A DNA stretch of 5,449 nucleotides from Parachlamydiales bacterium. GTDB taxonomy: Bacteria > Chlamydiota > Chlamydiia > Chlamydiales > SM23-39. This document shows positions 1 through 5,449 of the stretch, piece after piece (the stretch's first letter is position 1; each line of letters opens with the position of its first letter). Location of the stretch: contig JAGVDZ010000116.1 of NCBI GenBank assembly GCA_020058465.1, forward strand, positions 1-5,449, written 5' to 3'. Under the pieces are notes generated by a model. That model saw nothing but the letters and a program-made list of their open reading frames with translations, was not told the DNA's origin and ran no database searches. Both the position numbers and the translations under genes were made by a program.

Positions 1-570
1 CGATAGGATTGCAATCTCTCGATGGCCCCATCTCAAGGAAAGGCCTTGTCCAATGGTCAAAGAAGGGGGCTTTTGATGGACATTGGGTTCTCCCTTTTTG
101 CCGAGACGAAGGTAGGTAGGGGCAGGATTTCGAATATGATCTTGCAGAAGAGAAATCATCTCATAGGCGTCGCCTGGGCAGACAACACGCATGTTGGGTA
201 GAGAGCGGAGAAGAGCAATATCTTCACACGAATGATGGGTACATCCGAGCGATGCGTAAGAAAGGCCAGCGCCAGTCCCCACCACCAACACAGGTGCTTT
301 ATGGTAGCAAATATCATTTCGAATTTGCTCAAGGCACCGGGTTGTATTGAATGGGGTGATCGTATAGGTGATAGGGAGAAGACCTCCTAGACCCAGTCCA
401 GCAGCCATGCTTGCCATATTGGCCTCTGCGACACCACAGTTGTAAAAGCGATTCGGGAATTGGTCTTTGAACTCGTCGAACAGGCGATTGCCGATGTCTC
501 CTGAAAGGAGGACGACACTGGGGTGAAGAGAAGCTAGGTGGGTGATTTCTTTGGCAAACGCATTTCTCAT
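1..570 (-). CDS. Transketolase, C-terminal subunit (partial; 3' end beyond window)
   Basis: This is the second half of a split thiamine-diphosphate transketolase. It carries the pyrimidine-binding domain that completes the active site with the subunit encoded just upstream. I translated it by hand from ATG at 570 and it stays open for 190 codons to the window edge. Visible landmarks are SGDIGNRL (residues 23-30), CGVAEANM (45-52, where E49 matches the glutamate that activates the cofactor in this superfamily), ITYTITPF (67-74), GAGLSYASLGCTHH (100-113, with the conserved His pair) and PGDAYE (132-137). The family usually has about 300 residues, so roughly the last third, including the C-terminal transketolase domain, lies outside. 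The start overlaps the stop of the N-terminal subunit as ATGA (567-570), and GGAG precedes it by 8 bases. Split transketolases of this kind are often found in surface-sugar or amino-sugar clusters. The substrate cannot be read from the sequence. Confidence 0.9.
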   Translation of the reverse strand, partial: MRNAFAKEITHLASLHPSVVLLSGDIGNRLFDEFKDQFPNRFYNCGVAEANMASMAAGLGLGGLLPITYTITPFNTTRCLEQIRNDICYHKAPVLVVGTGAGLSYASLGCTHHSCEDIALLRSLPNMRVVCPGDAYEMISLLQDHIRNPAPTYLRLGKKGEPNVHQKPPSLTIGQGLSLRWGHREIAILS

Positions 571-1367
571 ACGGGAAGCTCCAGGAAAGCCTTGGCAAGC
601 TCTTCTGTTGAAGGGATTCGGTAGTGCCAGTTGTTGTCATCCTCCATGAAGGAAACTCCTTTTCCTTTGATTGTATGGGCAACGATGGCTTTGGGTTTTT
701 GAGCAGGGCTAGGGGCCAAGAGTGCTTGTTCGATCTTTTCAAAGCTGTGTCCATCGATTTCGAGAGTGTGCCACCCGAAGGCGCGCCACTTGTCAGCAAG
801 GGGGGCCAGCTCCAAAATATCATCGGTGCGACCTGTGGCCTGCCACTTATTGTAATCCACAATCACGGTCAGGTGAGTCAGGTGATGCTTTGGGGCGAAA
901 AGGGCTGCTTCCCAGGTGGAGCCTTCGTTGCACTCTCCATCGCTGACCAAGACCACTGTACGATAGGACTGTCCTTGGATTTTTGCCGAGAGGGCAAGGC
1001 CGGTACCGACAGAAAGGCCATGACCTAAAGAGCCCGTGGCAAGTTCAATGCCGGGGACACAGCCAGGTGTTGGGTGTTCAGGTAAGGCGCTGCCGTCCAG
1101 ATTGAATGTTTCTAAGAGCTGCTCGGGGAAAAACCCCCTTTGAGCCAGGAGAGCATAAAGAGCTGAAATAGCGTGGCCTTTGCTGAGAATAAACCGGTCC
1201 CTTGTGGGATCTTCAGGACTGTGAATATGGAGATAGCGGTGGTAGAGGAAGGTCAAAAGATCGACGCAGGAAAGGGAGGAGCCAAGGTGGGGGGCTTGGC
1301 CTCGGTAGGACATTTGCAGCACATCTCGGCGCGCTTTTCGAGCCCAATGAGAGAGAAAATTGGTCAT
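567..1367 (-). CDS. Transketolase, N-terminal subunit (thiamine diphosphate-binding)
   Basis: This 266-residue protein is the diphosphate-binding half of a two-subunit transketolase, a cytosolic enzyme that moves a two-carbon ketol unit between sugar phosphates. Landmarks in order are HLGSSLS (27-33), LSKGHA (61-66, active-site His65), PEHPTPG (96-102), ATGSLGHGLSVGTG (110-123) and the thiamine-diphosphate/Mg signature starting SDGECNEGSTWEAA (142-155) and ending DYNK (171-174, metal-ligand Asn173). KGKGVSF follows at 234-240. The length is typical of the stand-alone N-terminal subunit, compared with about 650 residues for one-chain housekeeping enzymes. The ATG at 1367 overlaps the upstream stop as ATGA and has no Shine-Dalgarno sequence, which suggests re-initiation after the membrane-protein gene. 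With its partner it probably makes a dedicated sugar intermediate for the glycan built by the neighbours, by analogy with two-subunit transketolases in amino-sugar-derived pathways such as Rif15A/B. That role is inferred. Confidence 0.93.
   Translation of the reverse strand: MTNFLSHWARKARRDVLQMSYRGQAPHLGSSLSCVDLLTFLYHRYLHIHSPEDPTRDRFILSKGHAISALYALLAQRGFFPEQLLETFNLDGSALPEHPTPGCVPGIELATGSLGHGLSVGTGLALSAKIQGQSYRTVVLVSDGECNEGSTWEAALFAPKHHLTHLTVIVDYNKWQATGRTDDILELAPLADKWRAFGWHTLEIDGHSFEKIEQALLAPSPAQKPKAIVAHTIKGKGVSFMEDDNNWHYRIPSTEELAKAFLELPV
579..582 (-). promoter_or_regulatory. Shine-Dalgarno-like GGAG before the transketolase C-terminal subunit
   Basis: On the minus strand GGAG lies 8 bases upstream of the ATG at 570, inside the end of the preceding gene. 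It supports that start. It is the only good ribosome-binding-site match I found at the five gene junctions; the others appear to depend on overlap with the preceding gene. Confidence 0.55.
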
Positions 1368-2557
1368 GGAGGATAGCTATGTTTTGGTACGAGATCGTAG
1401 GGGATTGTCTCGTTTTTACGAAAGAGAAGAGAGGCTAAAAACCAAAAAAAAGCCATCGTGGGGATGAGCGAGATAGCGCCATCGGCAAGACAGAGGAAAT
1501 AGTAGTTTAAAAGCCCAAGGGAGACAGCCCATTGGAAGGGATGGGGCGCTTTTTGTATGAGCTGGTAAACGAAGGGGAAAAAGAAAGGGATGAGGAAGGT
1601 CACAAGACCGAAGATACCAAATGCATAGAAGATCCAATAGTAGACCATTTCGTGGATGCCGTAGAAGGGCTCTACAGAAAAGAGCGACAGACGATTTAAG
1701 ATCTCGATGGCCTCAGTCCTTCTGCCTAAGGAAGGGTCAAAGATAAAACTCAATGGAAAATCTAGGACAATGACGAAAAATGAGAATAGAACAAGGACAA
1801 AGAAGGACAAGACGACAAGGTAAGTCCCTTTTTTTTTGATGAACAAGGCTTGCACAAGTTCATGGAAGATGAGGCCAAACCAAATAGTTCGAGAAAAAGT
1901 CAAGATGAGAGCTGTCTTCACCCAGAAAAGGGGCCATTTTCTTGTTTCTAAATATTGGTAAAGGGGGAGAATGAGAAGTTGACAGACTCCGAAGATGTTG
2001 CCGTTGTTGTAGGTTGATACGAGCTTGAAAATGAGACCTCGATTGATATGTTTTTTGTCGAGCTGACCAAAGTCATCAAAGTTCGTAGTTAAAAAGGGGA
2101 TTTCGATAAACCGGCCAGTGACAGTCTTGATGATGAACAGTGCAATACCGTAGAGGGCAATCCAAAACATCCCTTGTTTGAAGAGACGGCAGAATAGGAC
2201 AAGATCGAGCGTTTCGATGACCCTTGAAAAGGCGAAATAAAACAAGAGAGGGAGAAAGTGGAAGTGAATTAGAAAGGAGGCTGTCAAACTGAAATAGAGA
2301 TAGCCATTCGTAAGGATGGTGACAAGGGAAAGGATCTGAAAGGGGAGAAGGGTTAAGAAAGCCACAAACCTCGGCATATGGACGTGCCAGATAGGACGAA
2401 AAAGAGATAGTAGAGCCAATGAGGCTAGAATCAGATATCCCCACGTGACAGGCATAGTCCCAACTTTAAATCCCCCCTTAGGAAAGACGAGCAAAAAGAG
2501 CCAGAGGGGTAAGAATAAGAAGAGCTGGCCGAAGGGGCGAAATACTATAGGTGACAC
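1364..2557 (-). CDS. Polytopic O-antigen polymerase/ligase-like membrane protein
   Basis: This protein of about 397 residues is very hydrophobic, with about ten or eleven predicted membrane segments by eye (for example residues 8-26, 36-53, 64-82, 92-110, 128-144, 184-202, 247-266, 303-328, 343-358 and 362-379). Features resembling the Wzy/WaaL superfamily are TYNNGNIFG (182-190), LILTFSRTIWFGL (217-229, like the polymerase 'SR' segment), a loop DPSLGRRTEAIEIL (274-287), and GIHEMVYY (300-307) followed by a glycine-rich helix. Family members polymerise lipid-linked oligosaccharides or ligate glycans at the periplasmic face of the inner membrane. I assign the superfamily but cannot choose polymerase over ligase. 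I chose the GTG at 2557, which gives a 13-base overlap with the upstream gene and a short tail before the first helix. A GTG at 2608 would add 17 residues and overlap by 64 bases. Neither start has a ribosome-binding site. An A9 tract encodes Lys241-243. Confidence 0.75.
   Translation of the reverse strand: MSPIVFRPFGQLFLFLPLWLFLLVFPKGGFKVGTMPVTWGYLILASLALLSLFRPIWHVHMPRFVAFLTLLPFQILSLVTILTNGYLYFSLTASFLIHFHFLPLLFYFAFSRVIETLDLVLFCRLFKQGMFWIALYGIALFIIKTVTGRFIEIPFLTTNFDDFGQLDKKHINRGLIFKLVSTYNNGNIFGVCQLLILPLYQYLETRKWPLFWVKTALILTFSRTIWFGLIFHELVQALFIKKKGTYLVVLSFFVLVLFSFFVIVLDFPLSFIFDPSLGRRTEAIEILNRLSLFSVEPFYGIHEMVYYWIFYAFGIFGLVTFLIPFFFPFVYQLIQKAPHPFQWAVSLGLLNYYFLCLADGAISLIPTMAFFWFLASLLFRKNETIPYDLVPKHSYPP
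1829..1837 (-). repeat. A9 homopolymer inside the polymerase/ligase-like gene
   Basis: The plus strand has nine consecutive T, so the coding strand has nine A, read as three lysine codons in a cytoplasmic-looking loop (FIKKKGTY). Tracts of this length can slip during replication or transcription. A change of one or two bases would frameshift the gene before its last membrane helices. Confidence 0.8.
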
Positions 2558-3795
2558 ATGTACGAAATGGGTTGCTTTTTGAATGTTTTTTGAAACCAGT
2601 TTTTGCACTGAAAGTAGACTCTATAGACCCAAGCGACTTTGGCTTCGGTCATATGAGCTCCAAATTGTGTAGGATCCTGCAGATGGTTTGTGTAGGTTGT
2701 AATGAGGTGGGCTAGATAAAGGATATTTTGCTCGTAGGTGAGATGGCGATAGGCAAAGCGACTTCCTTCCAAGGCAATCTCTTTGACAAGGGCATCGTGG
2801 TTGCGGCAAAAATCGAGCACATTGAGCAGTCCATCGAGACGGTGTTGGATAGGGACAAAATGGACAAAGGGTTTGAGCCCTTTGTAGTACCACTGTCGGT
2901 AGGGGGTCTCTTGTTTGAGGAGAAGGGAATTCGAAGCCAAAATCCAAAATGTGCGCGAGTAGCAGCAAGAGTGGCCATCGATGTCAGGCAGGTACTTATA
3001 GATCAAATGATCCTTGGGATTGATGGGGGGGGTCATCGGGAAGGTCTTTTCGATTTGGCTTTGATTGACAGAGAAAAGACCTTGCAAGGAGGTGAAGGTG
3101 GCATCGATCTTCTCTGGGTGATGCTGAGAAAGGTAGACAAGTTGGAAGCGAGGCGCTGTAGAAAAGTCCTTCTTATAGATTTGAGTCAATGAGGGGGCAG
3201 GTCCTGTTGGAGAGCCGCGCCAAAATGCCTTCGGCTCTTTGTTTTCCCAGGGGATTTCTTCTGCAACAGTTGCCATTAAAGAGGAGAGGTAGTTTCGATC
3301 AAGGGGATTGAGCGCTTCTGGGTCTGGGGTCAGAATGAGACGGAGGCCATCTCGATGTTTGGCAAAGACAAAAATAGGACAAAGGTAGGGGTTAGTGTCG
3401 AGACCATCCCCTAAGTGCATGATCAGGTCAAAGTCAGGAATGGGGTAGGTTTCAATGAGCTTATGGAGAGCTTCTGACATGATATAATAGCGGGGATGGG
3501 TACGGATTTCAGGTCGAGAGTCTGCCTGTAGTCTGGTCCCCATTTTTTGAAAGCGGACGTTATAAATGCTGGCGGTCTTGGCCTCTTGCCACGTGGCCTC
3601 AATCATCTCCCTCGAGATCTGGGCATCGGCAAGGTCTTCTCCAATCTGTGCCTGCAAAAAATCTTCGATAGGAGGGAGGTCAGTTGCTGCAGTTAATAGT
3701 GGAGTGAGCCATAAGAGCCAAAACAAGAGGCATCTCAACCTTGGAATACGGCAAGCGATTCTTGGCAAGGTTGCGTGAAAACTACTCTGGATCAT
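2545..3795 (-). CDS. Family GT90 (CAP10/POGLUT-like) glycosyltransferase
   Basis: This 416-residue protein resembles glycosyltransferase family 90, which includes protein O-glucosyltransferase/Rumi, the fungal capsule protein CAP10 and bacterial LPS-modifying enzymes. Landmarks are DFDLIMHLGD (121-130, like the 'nvRD' segment where the family places its catalytic Asp), PWENKEPKAFWRGSPTG (182-198, the W-RG nucleotide-sugar segment), IYKYLPDIDGHSCCYSRTFW (265-284, the YKY...dG...S.R motif) and YYKGLKPFVHFVPI (303-316, the LKP..H..P motif). The N-terminus has a basic stretch, then a hydrophobic helix (22-36) and TAATD, so a signal peptide or type II anchor is likely. The donor is probably UDP-glucose or UDP-xylose, judged from the family only. 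The ATG at 3795 overlaps the GT61 stop by 14 bases. GTG at 3804 and TTG at 3825 are alternatives that add 3 or 10 residues. The stop lies within the next gene, so the two are coupled. The family call is strong; the substrate is unknown. Confidence 0.88.
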   Translation of the reverse strand: MIQSSFHATLPRIACRIPRLRCLLFWLLWLTPLLTAATDLPPIEDFLQAQIGEDLADAQISREMIEATWQEAKTASIYNVRFQKMGTRLQADSRPEIRTHPRYYIMSEALHKLIETYPIPDFDLIMHLGDGLDTNPYLCPIFVFAKHRDGLRLILTPDPEALNPLDRNYLSSLMATVAEEIPWENKEPKAFWRGSPTGPAPSLTQIYKKDFSTAPRFQLVYLSQHHPEKIDATFTSLQGLFSVNQSQIEKTFPMTPPINPKDHLIYKYLPDIDGHSCCYSRTFWILASNSLLLKQETPYRQWYYKGLKPFVHFVPIQHRLDGLLNVLDFCRNHDALVKEIALEGSRFAYRHLTYEQNILYLAHLITTYTNHLQDPTQFGAHMTEAKVAWVYRVYFQCKNWFQKTFKKQPISYMCHL

Positions 3796-4960
3796 GGGCC
3801 ACACAAGTTTGGATAAATTGGACAATCGGTTCTATATCAAGACGATCGATCGGCTGATTAGGATTGCCAATTTGACCTAGCTGGTAAGCAAGATCTCGAT
3901 CAATCACCCCTCGATCTGCCATCAAAGCGAGATAGGAAAGGCCCCTTGCCTCTGAAAAAAGACGATAGTCGAGACATTGAGCCGAAGGGGGGAGGATTTC
4001 GACTACACAGCTTTTCGGGGGGAGGAACAAAACGTGGCTGAGTCCATTTCCGTGGACACCCATCAACAAGTCGGTATTGGCAATGGTACGAATTTGCTCT
4101 TCAAATGGAAGGAGGCTGAAATCGACGCTCGTCAGTTTGACACGTTCGATACTTCGGACGGCTTCAAAGAGCTTGCTTTCCAGCTCGGAGCTTAGAGTTC
4201 TTGGAGGCAGACGTTGGATGTAGGTCACTCGAAAGAGATTGTCGGGGTCTTTGGCAGGAGTCAGATGGCAGAAGTTTTGGACTTTACTTGCAAGATCATC
4301 CAAGGTGTCTGTTGTTAAAAAAGGAGCTGTCTCTGCAAGCATTTTGTTGAGATGCATGCAGTAGCTTGAAAGGACGGTGCGGCCTCGATCCGATAGATAG
4401 GCCTCTTTAAATTGTAACAAATTCTGAGGGTGTTGATTGAGCCATTCGGGCCAGGTGAACACTTGAGCTTTCGGAAACAGTGCGTTGATTAAATAAGAAT
4501 GCATCGAGTGAGGCCCTTGCCAACGAAGTGGCTCCATCGACCCATCTGAAGCGAGGATGATTCTTTCGACGAAGGGTGCTTTGGAAGGTCCCAGGAATGA
4601 AAAAAGGCCGACCAAATGTTCCATCAAGTGAAATAAGTGGGAAGGACCTGTTCTCATCCCCGGGTTTTCCAAGAGAAAAAGGGAGATCCCTTCAATAGGT
4701 ATGGCCGATATATAGGCGTTAGAGGCAGGGGTAGGTGAGAGGGCATATTGTCTGGGACGGTCAGGCTCTGGAAGAGGGTGAATGACATCGTCCCAAGAGA
4801 TGGTCGTGCTTTCTAAAAAGAAAGTACGAGATGCAGGATCAAAGTAGAGATTGTCAACATGGGAAAAAGGGAGAGGAAGGGGGTGGAGTTCACTTGTGGA
4901 CAAGGAGTTAAGAGTTGAAATGACAAGGAGCATACACAGCTGGATGTAGACAAGGATCAT
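3782..4960 (-). CDS. Family GT61 (DUF563/EOGT-like) glycosyltransferase
   Basis: This 392-residue protein belongs to glycosyltransferase family 61, whose members include the O-GlcNAc transferase EOGT and plant xylosyl- and arabinosyltransferases, plus many poorly characterised bacterial proteins. Landmarks are a His-containing segment GPSHLFHLMEHLVGLF (105-120, like the family 'H-f' region), YIQRLPPRTL (247-256, matching the 'isR...R' segment) and the diagnostic PFEEQIRTIANTDLLMGVHG (285-304) followed by NGLSHVLFLPP and EILPP (321-325). The first 20 residues are hydrophobic, consistent with a signal sequence or membrane anchor, although no positive charge precedes them. The ATG at 4960 overlaps the topA stop as ATGA (4957-4960), and no ribosome-binding site is visible. 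With GT90 directly downstream it probably builds a shared glycan. The donor sugar and acceptor, whether lipid-linked glycan or protein, cannot be decided from the sequence. Confidence 0.88.
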   Translation of the reverse strand: MILVYIQLCMLLVISTLNSLSTSELHPLPLPFSHVDNLYFDPASRTFFLESTTISWDDVIHPLPEPDRPRQYALSPTPASNAYISAIPIEGISLFLLENPGMRTGPSHLFHLMEHLVGLFSFLGPSKAPFVERIILASDGSMEPLRWQGPHSMHSYLINALFPKAQVFTWPEWLNQHPQNLLQFKEAYLSDRGRTVLSSYCMHLNKMLAETAPFLTTDTLDDLASKVQNFCHLTPAKDPDNLFRVTYIQRLPPRTLSSELESKLFEAVRSIERVKLTSVDFSLLPFEEQIRTIANTDLLMGVHGNGLSHVLFLPPKSCVVEILPPSAQCLDYRLFSEARGLSYLALMADRGVIDRDLAYQLGQIGNPNQPIDRLDIEPIVQFIQTCVAHDPE

Positions 4961-5449
4961 GGACGCTCTAGGTGTTTGGAAAGAAGTGAGGCGATCTTCA
5001 ACATATCAAACGGCTCGCCGACCCCGAGTGCTTTTTTCATAGCGGCATTAGGGCAAATCATCCGCTTATTTTTAGGATCTTGGAGTTTATGCTTTTTGAT
5101 ATAATCCCATATTTTTCGAGTCGCGTTGGGTCTCGATAGAGACTCTTCTTGGAGCAGTCCTTGGAGAGATTTAGAGAGGCGGTAGAGAGGTTGTTCTTTT
5201 TTTGTCTTAGTCTCTTTTTTTTCTCCCCTTTTTTTTCTCCCCTTTTTGATGTAAGCAGTCTTCGGGTGGCTGGGATACTTGGAGGCAAGGTCGTCGAGGT
5301 TGTTGACGATGACATCACAGTCGGGATAGCTACTACAGGAGAAAAAAATCTTACCAAAACGAGAGCGCCGAGCTCCCATCTTCCCATCGCAGCCGACGGC
5401 AGGACAAGAAGGCATTGTCTCTGGATCGTAGGTAGGCTCTCCTTGTTTA
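4957..5449 (-). CDS. topA: DNA topoisomerase I, C-terminal zinc-finger and SWIB part (partial; 5' end beyond window)
   Basis: The reading frame is open through the right edge: the 11 codons before the first in-window ATG (5415) have no stop and read KQGEPTYDPET. The natural start is therefore probably outside, and this is the tail of a longer gene. Numbered from that Met, residues 4-33 form a topoisomerase C4 zinc finger (Cys4, Cys9, Cys27, Cys33, with RRSRFGK and YPDC), as at the C-terminus of type IA topoisomerases that relax negative supercoils. A Lys-rich linker (about 55-75) follows, then a SWIB domain (about 77-150, with RKIWDYIKKHKLQDPKNKR and a terminal LLSKHL). SWIB fused to topoisomerase I is a chlamydial trait, and SWIB is otherwise a eukaryotic chromatin-remodelling module. 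The catalytic toprim and tyrosine domains are not in the window. A stand-alone 152-residue zinc finger-SWIB protein starting at 5415 is possible but less likely: no ribosome-binding site is at proper spacing, since the nearest AAGGAG lies about 23 bases upstream. Confidence 0.82.
   Translation of the reverse strand, partial: KQGEPTYDPETMPSCPAVGCDGKMGARRSRFGKIFFSCSSYPDCDVIVNNLDDLASKYPSHPKTAYIKKGRKKRGEKKETKTKKEQPLYRLSKSLQGLLQEESLSRPNATRKIWDYIKKHKLQDPKNKRMICPNAAMKKALGVGEPFDMLKIASLLSKHLERP
5215..5242 (-). repeat. Two perfect tandem copies of a 14-base T8CTCCCC unit (GGGGAGA8 on the coding strand)
   Basis: Copies occupy 5215-5228 and 5229-5242, followed by another five T. They lie in the topA frame and encode the Lys/Arg/Gly-rich linker between the zinc finger and the SWIB domain. 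The unit is not a multiple of three, so gain or loss of one copy, or slippage in either A8 run, would shift the frame and remove the SWIB domain. Confidence 0.85.

Larger units (their letters stand above)
1..5449 (-). other. Single overlapping gene chain (probable operon)
   Basis: Six co-directional genes have no gaps. The overlaps are 4957-4960 (ATGA), 3782-3795, 2545-2557, 1364-1367 (ATGA) and 567-570 (ATGA). This implies one transcript and coupled translation. Any promoter lies upstream of or within topA beyond the right edge, and any terminator lies beyond the left edge. There is no stretch without a gene. Confidence 0.8.

Noticed and set aside
329..862. Minus-strand open frame of 177 codons spanning the transketolase junction
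   Set aside because: It is in a different frame from both transketolase subunits, whose motifs account for all of this DNA. Its Pro/Ser/Arg-rich translation is typical of a shadow frame.
624..1028. Plus-strand open frame of 134 codons opposite the transketolase N-terminal subunit
   Set aside because: It lies wholly antisense to a gene with clear conserved motifs, and its translation has no recognisable features.
2728..3192. Plus-strand open frame of 154 codons opposite the GT90 gene
   Set aside because: It is antisense to a well-supported glycosyltransferase and its translation resembles no family I know, so it is a shadow frame.
2545..3825. TTG start at 3825 for the GT90 gene
   Set aside because: It gives a longer overlap and a rare start codon. 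The ATG ten codons later keeps the whole signal segment and overlaps the upstream gene by only 14 bases.
3841..3854. CGATCGATCG-type short palindrome
   Set aside because: It is a short chance palindrome inside the GT61 coding region with no second copy arranged around it that would suggest a site or repeat family.
5215..5247. T-rich tract as a plus-strand transcription terminator
   Set aside because: No stable GC-rich hairpin precedes the T runs, no plus-strand gene exists here, and the tract is explained as coding sequence for a Lys-rich linker.
4957..5415. A complete stand-alone zinc finger-SWIB gene starting at 5415
   Set aside because: The frame continues open past this ATG to the window edge with a plausible TopA-like sequence, and no properly spaced ribosome-binding site precedes it. 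A partial topA is the better reading.

Overview
The window looks like part of a chlamydia-like (Chlamydiae) genome. The main reason is the right-hand gene, which reads as the C-terminal end of a DNA topoisomerase I carrying a C4 zinc finger followed by a SWIB domain, an arrangement I associate with chlamydial TopA. Base composition by eye is in the mid-40s % GC, higher than classical Chlamydia, so an environmental lineage is more likely. This placement is an inference from one gene.

Everything is encoded on the minus strand, so the order of transcription runs from right to left. It is: the end of topA (4957-5449, running off the right edge), a family GT61 glycosyltransferase (3782-4960), a family GT90 / CAP10-like glycosyltransferase (2545-3795), a polytopic O-antigen polymerase/ligase-like membrane protein (1364-2557), the N-terminal subunit of a split transketolase (567-1367), and the C-terminal subunit of that transketolase (1-570, running off the left edge). 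The last gene has its start in the window but no stop.

No intergenic DNA is present. All five junctions overlap: three are 4-base ATGA overlaps, and two are about 13-14 bases with the starts chosen here. No promoter, terminator, RNA gene, insertion sequence or CRISPR was found. The layout indicates one translationally coupled operon fed from a promoter outside the window.

A working model is that the five downstream genes make or modify a surface glycan. The split transketolase would rearrange a sugar phosphate to supply an unusual sugar, the GT61 and GT90 enzymes would add sugars, and the polytopic protein would polymerise the glycan or ligate it to a carrier. Both glycosyltransferases belong to families best known from eukaryotic secretory compartments, and both begin with a hydrophobic signal or anchor segment. 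That, together with the fusion of this cassette to the 3' end of a housekeeping topoisomerase gene, is the most interesting aspect of the window. Two slippage-prone tracts, one in the topA linker and one in the polymerase-like gene, deserve attention.
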